Below, in pieces: positions 45,353-53,156 of a stretch of 64,000 bases of DNA. The DNA is from Centipeda felix (GTDB lineage Bacteria > Bacillota > Negativicutes > Selenomonadales > Selenomonadaceae), in the NCBI RefSeq assembly GCF_900186465.1, contig NZ_LT891959.1:642921-706920 (forward strand). The letters are read 5' to 3'. The notes beneath the pieces were generated by a model. The model worked only from the letters and a program-made list of their open reading frames with translations, was not told the origin of the DNA and did no database searches. Both the position numbers and the translations under genes were made by a program. Positions within the stretch are counted from its first letter, which is position 1. Every line of letters begins with the position of its first letter.

Positions 45353-46339
45353 CTACGACACGAGCACAAGTACCCACGCGAGCAATGCGCCGAGGGCACC
45401 AACGCCCCAGAACGTATAGACCACGCGTGTTTCGCGCCAGCCGCCGAGCTCGAAGTGATGATGAATCGGGCTCATGCGGAAAATCCGCTTGCCGCGCGTC
45501 TTGAACGACGCGACCTGCAGAATGACGGAGAGTGCCTCACAGACGAAGATAATGCCCACGATGGGCAGCAGTGCCTCCGTCCGCGAGAGAATCGCTATGC
45601 CTGCGAGCGCACCGCCGAGGGCGAGCGAGCCCGTGTCGCCCATAAAGATGCGTGCCGGATGATGATTATACCATAAAAAGCCGACGCATGCACCTATTAT
45701 TGCGGCGGAAAACGCCATCAGGCTGCTGTCCGTCCCATAGAGGAGCATTGCATAAAAGAGTGCGGCGACCGCCACGGTTCCCGCCGCCAGACCATCGAGA
45801 CCATCCGTCAGGTTGACTGCGTTCGACGTGCCCACGAGGACGAAGACGACGAGGACGTAGTACCATGCGCCGATATCGAGCGACGTTCCGAGGACGGGCA
45901 CCCAGACGCTCGTATCATGCCCGAGGAGATGTCGCCCAATGAGGATGGTGACAAGGGCGATACCGAGCTGTCCGAGCAGCTTCTGATAGGCGCGCAGCCC
46001 GAGGTTGCGCTTCTTGACCACCTTGATGTAGTCGTCCGCAAAGCCGAGCAGGAAATGCCCGAGAAAGATGAAGAGCGCGAGCAGCGTCGTCACCGTGAGC
46101 GGTGCGAAGAGCAGCGTTGCCGCGGTCACGGCGAGCACGATCATCACGCCGCCCATCGTCGGCGTGCCGCTCTTCTGCTGATGGCTCGCGGGCCCCTCCT
46201 CGCGGATGCTCTGCCCGTATTTCAGGCGGTGCAGGAGCGGCAGAAAATACACACCGCTGAAGAGCACGATGGCGAGTGCCGTCACAGCGGACAGCAGGAG
46301 ACGCAGCTGTGGGCTCAGGGATTCGAGGAGGGCTTCCAT
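45353..46339 (-). CDS. mraY: Phospho-MurNAc-pentapeptide transferase
   Basis: The 328-residue polytopic enzyme links the Park nucleotide to undecaprenyl phosphate (lipid I). It has PTMGGVMIV, FADDYIKV (the two Asp), NAVNLTDGLDGLAAG, GFLWYNHHPARIFMGDTGSLALGGALA and MSPIHHHFELGGWRETRVV. About ten membrane segments are predicted. It shares one base with murF. Confidence 0.97.
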   Translation of the reverse strand: MEALLESLSPQLRLLLSAVTALAIVLFSGVYFLPLLHRLKYGQSIREEGPASHQQKSGTPTMGGVMIVLAVTAATLLFAPLTVTTLLALFIFLGHFLLGFADDYIKVVKKRNLGLRAYQKLLGQLGIALVTILIGRHLLGHDTSVWVPVLGTSLDIGAWYYVLVVFVLVGTSNAVNLTDGLDGLAAGTVAVAALFYAMLLYGTDSSLMAFSAAIIGACVGFLWYNHHPARIFMGDTGSLALGGALAGIAILSRTEALLPIVGIIFVCEALSVILQVASFKTRGKRIFRMSPIHHHFELGGWRETRVVYTFWGVGALGALLAWVLVLVS

Positions 46340-47745
46340 CAGTGCGCTCCCTCCCCCGTCAATGCAGCGATGATCTGCTCCATGCGCATCCCGCGCGAGC
46401 CCTTAAAGAGGACGGTGTCGCCGTCCATGAGATGGCTGCGCAGATAGGCCGCCGCATCGGCATGGGAGGCGGCATGATAACAGGCCGGGCAGCCTGCCGC
46501 CTCTGCTGCCTCATGCGTCCACTGCGCCTGTTTTCCATAGGTCACGACCATGGCAAACCCCAGCTCCGCCGCCCGTCTGCCCACGTCACGATGTGCCTTC
46601 TCCGCCGCTGCGCCGAGCTCGAGCATATCCCCGAGCACGGCAATGCGCCGCCCGGGGTAGAGTGCCGCTGTCGTCTCAAGTGACGCGCGCATCGAGGAGG
46701 GGCTGGCGTTGTAGGCGTCGTTGATCAGCGTCCACGCGCCGACCTGATGCACCTCATAGCGCATCTTCTCCGCCGTGAGGTGGGTCAGTCCCACCTGCAT
46801 CTCCTGTGGCGTCATGCCGAGGACAAAGCCCGCCGCGAGCGCCGCCAGCGCGTTGCTGACATTATGCCGTCCCGGCAGAGGAATGGCGTATTCATGACGC
46901 TCGCCGTCCCATGTCACCATGAAGCGCGAGCCGTCTGCCATGCACTGCAGTGCCTCGGCACGCACATCCGCAGCAGCGGAAATGCCATACGTCATAACGC
47001 GCACCCCATCCGCCGCACTGCTGCGCATTGCCGCGACACGTGAGTCGTCAGCGTTGAGGATCACTGTGCCGCCGGCGGGAATCGCCGTCACCAGCTCCGC
47101 CTTTGCCTTGGCAATGTTCTCGATCGAGCCGAGGAGCTCCATGTGCACCTCGCATACATTCGTTACAATGCCGATCGAGGGTGCGGTGATCGGCGCGAGC
47201 GCTGCGATCTGCCCCATCCCACGCATCCCGATCTCAACGACCGCCGCCGTGTCCTCCGGCGTGATGCCGAGCAGCGTCAGCGGCAGGCCGACCTCATTAT
47301 TGTAGTTTGCCGCCGTACGGCAGACCTTGCCGCGCCCCGAGAGCACCGCCGCCGTGAGATCCTTCGTCGTAGTCTTGCCGTTCGAGCCCGTAATCGCAAC
47401 GACGGGGATGTCGAACTTCACGCGCCATGCGTGCGCGATGTCCTGATAGGCGCGGAGCGTATCCTCTGCCACGAGGACGCCGCCGCGCGCCGTATCGAGC
47501 GCCGTCAGTGCGGCCGCAGGTGTCTTCTGATCGACGAGAACCGCCGCTGCACCGCGTTCAAGTGCCTCTGCCGCAAACGCCGTGCCGTCAAAGTGCTCCC
47601 CGCGCAGCGCGACAAAGAGATCGCCCGCCACGACCTTGCGCGTGTCCGTCGTAATGGGCAGAACCGTATCCCCTGCGACGCCCCCACGACGAACAGACGC
47701 CCCCGTCGCCGTGCAAATCTCGTCCCATGTCAGTCCGTTTCTCAT
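46339..47745 (-). CDS. murF: UDP-MurNAc-tripeptide:D-Ala-D-Ala ligase
   Basis: The 468-residue Mur ligase adds D-Ala-D-Ala to the tripeptide. It has the P-loop GSNGKTTTKDLTAAVL, NYNNEVGLPLTLL, NADDSRV, LPGRHNVSNALAALA and INDAYNASPSSMRASL. It overlaps murE by 4 bases and touches mraY, so translation is coupled across the run. Its dipeptide substrate is made by the Ddl half of the fusion encoded downstream. Confidence 0.97.
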   Translation of the reverse strand: MRNGLTWDEICTATGASVRRGGVAGDTVLPITTDTRKVVAGDLFVALRGEHFDGTAFAAEALERGAAAVLVDQKTPAAALTALDTARGGVLVAEDTLRAYQDIAHAWRVKFDIPVVAITGSNGKTTTKDLTAAVLSGRGKVCRTAANYNNEVGLPLTLLGITPEDTAAVVEIGMRGMGQIAALAPITAPSIGIVTNVCEVHMELLGSIENIAKAKAELVTAIPAGGTVILNADDSRVAAMRSSAADGVRVMTYGISAAADVRAEALQCMADGSRFMVTWDGERHEYAIPLPGRHNVSNALAALAAGFVLGMTPQEMQVGLTHLTAEKMRYEVHQVGAWTLINDAYNASPSSMRASLETTAALYPGRRIAVLGDMLELGAAAEKAHRDVGRRAAELGFAMVVTYGKQAQWTHEAAEAAGCPACYHAASHADAAAYLRSHLMDGDTVLFKGSRGMRMEQIIAALTGEGAH

Positions 47746-49232
47746 GCCCTGCTCCTTATCGCCTCACGCGCCTGCTCTCGGTCGTCGAAGTGAATCGTTC
47801 CGTCCTTTAGAATCTGATAGGTCTCATGTCCCTTGCCGAGGATGACAACCGTATCCCCCGCCTGTGCGCGCCCTATGGCATGGAAGATCGCCGTACGGCG
47901 GTCCACGATCTTTTCGTACGGTTTATCCCCAATCACAGGGAGCACGCCGCGCTCCACCTCATCCACAATCGCGGCGGGATCTTCCGTGCGCGGATTGTCC
48001 GAGGTCAGAATGGCGATATCCGCCATCTCCGCACCGATACGTCCCATGATGGGGCGTTTCGTCCGATCACGGTCGCCGCCGCAGCCAAAGACGGCGATGA
48101 TGTGCCCCTTCGTCACCGCGCGTGCCGTGCGCAGGACGTTCTCCATCCCGTCCGGTGTATGCGCATAGTCCACGATCACAGCGAAATCCTGCCCCTCGCG
48201 CACGAGCTCAAACCGTCCCGGCACACCCGTAAACGCCGTGAGTGCGGCGGCAATATCCGTCGCTGCCACTTGCTCGGCGAGGCTCGCACCGACGGCAGCG
48301 AGCACATTGTGCACGTTGAACAGCCCCGTGATACCCGTATGCAGGTGAAAGAGGCGTTTCCCGCCATGCATCAGCGTCAGCTCCATGCCGTCGCACGCGA
48401 GCTGCACATCCTGTGCCGTCAGATCGGCCGGATGGTCAACGCCATAGGTGATGATCGGGCAGCGCGTATAGGCGCGCATCGTCTCGGATGCCGCATCGTC
48501 AGCGTTCAACACTGCCGTCTTGCCCTCCTTCGCACCGGGGGCGGACACGAGCTCAAAGAGATGCGCCTTGGCGCGCGCATAGTTCTCCATGGTTTTATGG
48601 AAGTCAAGATGATCTTGCGTCAGATTCGTAAAGACCGCCGTATCGAACTCAATTCCTGCCACGCGCCCGAGTGCAAGCGCATGAGAGGATACCTCCATGA
48701 CGACCGTATCCATGCCGCGCGTGCGCATTTCGGCAAGCATCTGCTGAAGCACGATGATGTCAGGCGTCGTATTCGACGTCGGCAGTACCTCGTCCTCGAT
48801 CATCGCCTGGATCGTCCCGATCAGCCCGACACGATGCCCCGCATGGCGCAGGATGGCGCGCACGAGATAGCTCGTCGTCGTCTTACCGTTCGTCCCCGTG
48901 ATGCCGACGACACGCATGGCACGCGCCGGGTAATCATAGAAGAACGGGACGATCGTGTCCAACGCCTTCTCCAAATTCGGCACGTAGAGGACGGCGACCC
49001 CTGCGGGAACATCCACCGAGGCCCGCTCTGTCAAAACAGCGCGGGCTCCTGCCCGCGCCACATCTGGTATGAAGCTGTGTGCGTCGACGTGCGCGCCGAC
49101 GATGCAGGCAAAGAGTGTGCCCTCCCTCGCCCTGCGCGAATCACGCTCAATGGACGTAATCTCCGTCTGCGCATCCCCCACGATGCGCGCTCCCGGCAGG
49201 AGTGCGGCGAGTTCCTCCAAACGCTTCGTCAT
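47742..49232 (-). CDS. murE: UDP-MurNAc-L-Ala-D-Glu:meso-diaminopimelate ligase
   Basis: The 496-residue Mur ligase has the P-loop GTNGKTTTSYLVRAIL, TNLTQDHLDFHKTMENY, LPGRFELV-like VPGRFELV and the DNPR motif (LTSDNPRTEDP) that marks the meso-diaminopimelate enzymes. This fits asd and dapB nearby at 51.2-53.1 kb. Its frame starts 6 bases after ftsL; the usual ftsI (class B PBP) between ftsL and murE is absent. Confidence 0.97.
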   Translation of the reverse strand: MTKRLEELAALLPGARIVGDAQTEITSIERDSRRAREGTLFACIVGAHVDAHSFIPDVARAGARAVLTERASVDVPAGVAVLYVPNLEKALDTIVPFFYDYPARAMRVVGITGTNGKTTTSYLVRAILRHAGHRVGLIGTIQAMIEDEVLPTSNTTPDIIVLQQMLAEMRTRGMDTVVMEVSSHALALGRVAGIEFDTAVFTNLTQDHLDFHKTMENYARAKAHLFELVSAPGAKEGKTAVLNADDAASETMRAYTRCPIITYGVDHPADLTAQDVQLACDGMELTLMHGGKRLFHLHTGITGLFNVHNVLAAVGASLAEQVAATDIAAALTAFTGVPGRFELVREGQDFAVIVDYAHTPDGMENVLRTARAVTKGHIIAVFGCGGDRDRTKRPIMGRIGAEMADIAILTSDNPRTEDPAAIVDEVERGVLPVIGDKPYEKIVDRRTAIFHAIGRAQAGDTVVILGKGHETYQILKDGTIHFDDREQAREAIRSRA

Positions 49233-49238
49233 AGAACC

Positions 49239-49607
49239 TCATTCCCCTTCATGCGAAAAATACGTATTGCGCGGCACGCGCATTCCGAGCCGGTCGACAG
49301 CAATCGACTCGATGCGCGACGGCGATTTCAGCTGAGCGATCTCGATCTTGAGCCGCTCGTTCTCCTGCTCCAGTTGGTCTGCTTTCTGGCGCGTCTCGAG
49401 GAGGGTGTAGCCGCTCTGTGCACCGATGCCGCCGAGCAGCGTCACCACCATGGCGCCGAATGCGATGAGGAAGAAAATGGCGCGCAGGCAGTTCCGCAGA
49501 TTCGTATTCAGTTCATGACGAATCAGCGGTTCCTTCGGGGGCTCCATCATCTCCGTCGGAGCCGACGCGGGCTCATGACTGAGATACTCTTCTTTCTGCG
49601 CCAACAT
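49239..49607 (-). CDS. ftsL: FtsL-like division protein
   Basis: The 122-residue bitopic protein has a cytoplasmic lead of about 40 residues, one membrane segment (about 41-63; LRAIFFLIAFGAMVVTLLGG) and a coiled coil (about 72-95; ETRQKADQLEQENERLKIEIAQLKSP), then IESIAVDRLGMRVP, the typical end of FtsL. Position between rsmH and murE also supports the call. Sequence identity in the family is low, so the assignment rests on architecture and context. Confidence 0.85.
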   Translation of the reverse strand: MLAQKEEYLSHEPASAPTEMMEPPKEPLIRHELNTNLRNCLRAIFFLIAFGAMVVTLLGGIGAQSGYTLLETRQKADQLEQENERLKIEIAQLKSPSRIESIAVDRLGMRVPRNTYFSHEGE

Positions 49608-49619
49608 GTGCGCTCCCTC

Positions 49620-50561
49620 CTATCGCTTGATCTTTTCTGCCACACGCAGCTTTGCACTGCGCGCGCGCGTATTCACACGGCACTCGGCGGCACTCGCCGC
49701 ACGCGCCTTACCGATGAGCCGCACCTCGGGCGTATGCCCGCAGACACAGATCGGCGTATGCGGCGGACAGATGCAGCCCTGTGCCAGCCGCCGCAGTGTA
49801 TTCTTTACGATGCGATCCTCGAGGGAGTGAAAGGTGATGACCGCGAGCCGTCCCCCTATCCTCAGGGCATCTACGGCAGCTGTCAGCGCCCCCTCCAAAA
49901 TCCCGAGTTCATCGTTGACCTCAATGCGGAGTGCCTGAAACACTCGCTTGGCGGGATGTCCGCCGCGCGCGCGCACCTCCTTCGGTACAGCGCGGTCAAT
50001 CACGGCAACGAGGTCTCCTGTCGTCGTGATGGGATGCGTCTGGCGCTCCTTTTCAATAAAGGAAGCAATGCGCTTTGCCCAGCGTTCCTCTCCATAGGTG
50101 TAGAAAATCTCCGTGAGCCGCTCCGCCGTATAGGTATTGACCACATCGTACGCACTGCGCCGCGCTCTCTGATCCATGCGCATATCGAGCGGTGCGTCCT
50201 GCATATAGGAGAAGCCGCGCTCCGGCGTATCGATCTGCGGCGACGACACGCCGAGGTCAAAGAGCGCGCCGTCCACGGAGGAAACGCCCTCTGCCGCGAG
50301 GATCGCGGTGAGATGGCGAAAGTTATCCCGCACGAGGGAGACCTGACAGCGGACATCCGCCAGCCGCTCACGCGCGGCGGCAATCGCCGTCTCGTCCTGA
50401 TCGATGCCGATCAGGCGGCCCTGCTCCGACAGCTGCGCGGCAATACGCTGTGCATGCCCCGCGCCGCCGAGCGTTGCATCCACATAGATGCCGCCGGGGA
50501 CGACGTTCAGCGCGGCCACTACCTCCTCCGGCAGGACGCTCACATGGTGAAATTCTGTCAT
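49620..50561 (-). CDS. rsmH: 16S rRNA (cytosine-1402 N4) methyltransferase
   Basis: The 313-residue SAM-dependent methyltransferase (formerly mraW) has HVSVLPEEVVAALNVVPGGIYVDATLGGAGHA, the SAM-binding GIDQDETAIAAA, DGALFDLGVSSPQID, FSYMQDAPLDMRMD and LEDRIVK. Length is typical. It overlaps mraZ by 4 bases and precedes ftsL by 12 bases. Confidence 0.97.
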   Translation of the reverse strand: MTEFHHVSVLPEEVVAALNVVPGGIYVDATLGGAGHAQRIAAQLSEQGRLIGIDQDETAIAAARERLADVRCQVSLVRDNFRHLTAILAAEGVSSVDGALFDLGVSSPQIDTPERGFSYMQDAPLDMRMDQRARRSAYDVVNTYTAERLTEIFYTYGEERWAKRIASFIEKERQTHPITTTGDLVAVIDRAVPKEVRARGGHPAKRVFQALRIEVNDELGILEGALTAAVDALRIGGRLAVITFHSLEDRIVKNTLRRLAQGCICPPHTPICVCGHTPEVRLIGKARAASAAECRVNTRARSAKLRVAEKIKR

Positions 50562-51001
50562 ATCGTAATCCCGTAGCCCGCCAGCTGCGTCGAGATCTCC
50601 GTGATGTTCGGATCGACCTCACCTGCATAGCGTGCCCATTTCTCCTTCGCCCAGACCTCGATGCGCGTATCCGCGCCCGTGAGGATCACATCCTGCTTCA
50701 GCCCGATGTCCGCATAGTCACGCAGATTGGCAGGCACGAGGAATCGCCCCTGTTTATCACATTCGAGCGTCCGCGCCCCCGCGATAAAAAAGCGCACAAA
50801 AGCGCGGGCATTCGGATCGGCAATCGAGAGCGTCCGCAGCTTCGCCGTGAACTCATCCCACGCTGCCTGAGGAAAGAGAAACAGGCTGCCGTCAAGGCCC
50901 TTGGTGATGATGAACGAGACTCCGAGTTCCTGTCGAAAATCGGCAGGCAGGATGACGCGGCCCTTGGCATCAATGCTGTGGGTATACTCCCCCATGAACA
51001 T
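50558..51001 (-). CDS. mraZ: Transcriptional regulator MraZ
   Basis: The 147-residue protein has two SpoVT/AbrB-like repeats: MFMGEYTHSIDAKGRVILPADFR and CDKQGRFLVPANLRDYADI. MraZ forms a ring that binds repeated boxes upstream of its own operon and represses it. Four boxes with 10-base period lie at 51032-51066. It is the first gene of the dcw cluster, with AAGGTGG upstream. Confidence 0.96.
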   Translation of the reverse strand: MFMGEYTHSIDAKGRVILPADFRQELGVSFIITKGLDGSLFLFPQAAWDEFTAKLRTLSIADPNARAFVRFFIAGARTLECDKQGRFLVPANLRDYADIGLKQDVILTGADTRIEVWAKEKWARYAGEVDPNITEISTQLAGYGITI

Positions 51002-51031
51002 CCGGCCGCACCACCTTTCAGGATTCTATCG

Positions 51032-51066
51032 CCACTATATGACACAATTCACCACAATCCACCACT
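51032..51066 (-). promoter_or_regulatory. MraZ operator: four boxes, 10-base period
   Basis: On the minus strand GTGG starts at 51065, 51055 and 51035, and GTGT at 51045; each box is followed by six variable bases, so the period is exactly 10. The block lies between the promoter start point (near 51070) and the ATG at 51001, where MraZ binding would block the operon. Confidence 0.75.
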
Positions 51067-51076
51067 TTTATCTACA

Positions 51077-51105
51077 GTTATAGCAAAAATAGGCATTTTT
51101 TTCAA
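51077..51105 (-). promoter_or_regulatory. dcw cluster promoter (mraZ)
   Basis: TTGAAA (51105-51100) and TATAAC (51082-51077) are 17 bases apart, with a TG one base before the -10. Confidence 0.75.
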
Positions 51106-51207
51106 GAAAACACACATTCGGTTTTCTTGGTATACAATGGATGAAATCTTCTGTAAGCCCTAATATACAAGACTTTCTTTCCATTTCTCGGAGATGAGAC
51201 AAACATA

Positions 51208-51245
51208 AAAAAGGACTTACCTCCTACTGGAAGCAAGTCCTTTTT
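51208..51245 (-). terminator. asd-dapB terminator
   Basis: AAAAAGGACTT (51208-51218) pairs with AAGTCCTTTTT (51235-51245) over a 16-base loop and gives a U run in both directions. It lies 11 bases after the asd stop and upstream of the mraZ promoter. Confidence 0.85.
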
Positions 51246-51255
51246 ATGCTGTCGT

Positions 51256-52287
51256 TCAAACGAGATCGTGTGCGATCATGTATTCTGCGATCTGGAGTGC
51301 ATTGAGTGCCGCGCCCTTGCGGATCTGGTCGCCGCAGATCCAGAAGTTCAGCGTATTCTCCTGCGACTCATCGCAACGCAGACGGCCGATCTCCACATCA
51401 TACTTGTTCGAGGTGAAGAGCGGCATCGGATACTCCTGCTCTGCGGGGTTGTCGCGCAGGATGATGCCCGGAAACGCCGCAATCGCCGCACGCGCCGCCT
51501 CAAGCGTCACCTTGTCCTCAAACTCGACGTTGACGGACTCGGCGTGGCTGCGGTAGACGGGTACGCGCACCGTCGTCGCCGTGATGCGCATACGGTCGTC
51601 GCTCATGATCTTCTTTGTCTCGTCGATCATCTTCATTTCCTCTTTGGTGTAGAAGTTGTCCTTGAAGACGTCGATCTGCGGGATGAGGTTGAACGCGATC
51701 TGATAATGCTTCGGCAGTTTGCCGACGGGCAGAACCTTTGCCACGGGCTCTTTGCCGGAGGCGAGGGCTGCCACCTGCTCCTCGAGCTCCGCCATGCCCT
51801 CCTTGCCCGCACCGGAGACCGCCTGATAGGTCGACACGACGATGCGGCGGATCTTCGCGATATCGTAGAGCGGCTTCAGCCCCATGACCATGATGATGGT
51901 CGAGCAGTTCGGGTTCGCGATGATGCCCTTATGCGCCTTGATGGCCTCGGGGTTGACCTCGGGAACGACGAGCGGCACCTCCGGGTCCATGCGGAAGGCA
52001 CTCGAGTTGTCGATGACGATCGCCCCTGCCTTGACGGCGTGGGGAGCAAACTCCTTGCTTGCCGCACCGCCCGCAAAGAGCGCGATGTCAATTCCCTCAA
52101 AGGAGTCCGGCGTCGTCTCCTGCACCGTGTACTCCTTGCCCATAAACGCGATTTTCTTCCCTGCGGAGCGGCTGGACGCGAGCAGCCGCAGCTCCGAGAA
52201 CGGGAACTTTCGCTCCTCGATGAGTGTCAGGAATTCCTGTCCGACCGCGCCCGTTGCGCCGAGTATTGCGACACGATATTTCTTCAT
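51256..52287 (-). CDS. asd: Aspartate-semialdehyde dehydrogenase
   Basis: The 343-residue enzyme reduces aspartyl phosphate to aspartate semialdehyde, the branch point to lysine/DAP, threonine and methionine. It has VAILGATGAVGQEFL, the catalytic Cys in GIIANPNCSTIIMVMGLKPL, STYQAVSGAGKEGM and RVPVYRSHAESVNVEF (His). The start at 52287 (MKKYRVAILG) is 10 bases after the dapB stop; the upstream part of the open frame lies inside dapB and is not coding. Confidence 0.97.
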   Translation of the reverse strand: MKKYRVAILGATGAVGQEFLTLIEERKFPFSELRLLASSRSAGKKIAFMGKEYTVQETTPDSFEGIDIALFAGGAASKEFAPHAVKAGAIVIDNSSAFRMDPEVPLVVPEVNPEAIKAHKGIIANPNCSTIIMVMGLKPLYDIAKIRRIVVSTYQAVSGAGKEGMAELEEQVAALASGKEPVAKVLPVGKLPKHYQIAFNLIPQIDVFKDNFYTKEEMKMIDETKKIMSDDRMRITATTVRVPVYRSHAESVNVEFEDKVTLEAARAAIAAFPGIILRDNPAEQEYPMPLFTSNKYDVEIGRLRCDESQENTLNFWICGDQIRKGAALNALQIAEYMIAHDLV

Positions 52288-52297
52288 ATTCTTCCCC

Positions 52298-53086
52298 TTA
52301 CAGCAGCTTATCCAATCCGACCGTGAGCGACGTGAGTGAGCGCACCTTCTTCGCGGCGAGCACGACGCCCGGCATGAACGACTCACGGTTGATCGAGTCG
52401 TGGCGGATCGTGAGGGTCTGCCCGAGCCCGCCGAAGATGACCTCCTGATGTGCGACATAGCCTGGCAGGCGTACGCTGTGGATGTGCATGCCCTCAAAGT
52501 CCGCGCCGCGCGCACCGTCGAGCGTCTCCTTCTCGCAGGGATGCCCCTGCTCATGCGCCTCGCGCATCTCGGCGATCATCTCCGCCGTCCGCACGGCTGT
52601 GCCTGAGGGTGCATCGAGCTTGTTGTCGTGGTGCAGTTCGATGATCTCCACCTCGGGCATGTATTTCGCCGCCATGCGGCTCATCAGCATCATCAGCACC
52701 GCGCCGATGGCAAAGTTCGGTGCGATAAACGCCGGCGTATCATTCTTCTCTGCCGCCGCCTTGATCTCCCGCTGCTGCTCCTCCGAGATGCCCGTCGTCC
52801 CAACCACGGGTGACACTTTATGCGTGAGTGCCAGCAGCACATTCTGATAGACGACATCGGGGCGTGTGAAGTCGATCATCACGTCCGGATGCAAGCGGTC
52901 GAGTGCTGCCGCGAGGTCGGTCTCCACGAGCACGCCGTTCTTCGTCAGCCCTGCGAGTTCGCCGCTGTCGCCGCACGCATTGATGTCCACCGCACCGACA
53001 AGCGTCAGCTCTGGATCCTCGATCACGGCTTTCAGCACTGCGCGTCCCATGCGTCCGCAGGCACCATTGACCAAAACATTTGTCAA
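52298..53086 (-). CDS. dapB: 4-hydroxy-tetrahydrodipicolinate reductase
   Basis: The 262-residue NAD(P)H enzyme of lysine/DAP synthesis has VNGACGRMGRAV (glycine-rich loop), VGTTGIS, ELHHDNKLDAPSGTA (catalytic His and Lys, with substrate loop) and HSVRLPGYVAHQEVIFG. It is the upstream partner of asd, giving a DAP-supply operon directly beside the wall cluster. Confidence 0.97.
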   Translation of the reverse strand: MTNVLVNGACGRMGRAVLKAVIEDPELTLVGAVDINACGDSGELAGLTKNGVLVETDLAAALDRLHPDVMIDFTRPDVVYQNVLLALTHKVSPVVGTTGISEEQQREIKAAAEKNDTPAFIAPNFAIGAVLMMLMSRMAAKYMPEVEIIELHHDNKLDAPSGTAVRTAEMIAEMREAHEQGHPCEKETLDGARGADFEGMHIHSVRLPGYVAHQEVIFGGLGQTLTIRHDSINRESFMPGVVLAAKKVRSLTSLTVGLDKLL

Positions 53087-53156
53087 GGCAATCCCCTCCT
53101 ATGTTATCATCTGTCCTATTCTATCGCAGAGAATCCACCGCTGTCAAGGAATACAC

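Noticed and set aside
52288-52554. Long N-terminal extension of Asd
   Set aside because: It lies in another frame of dapB and is Arg/Ser-rich; the family start is MKKYRVAILG at 52287.
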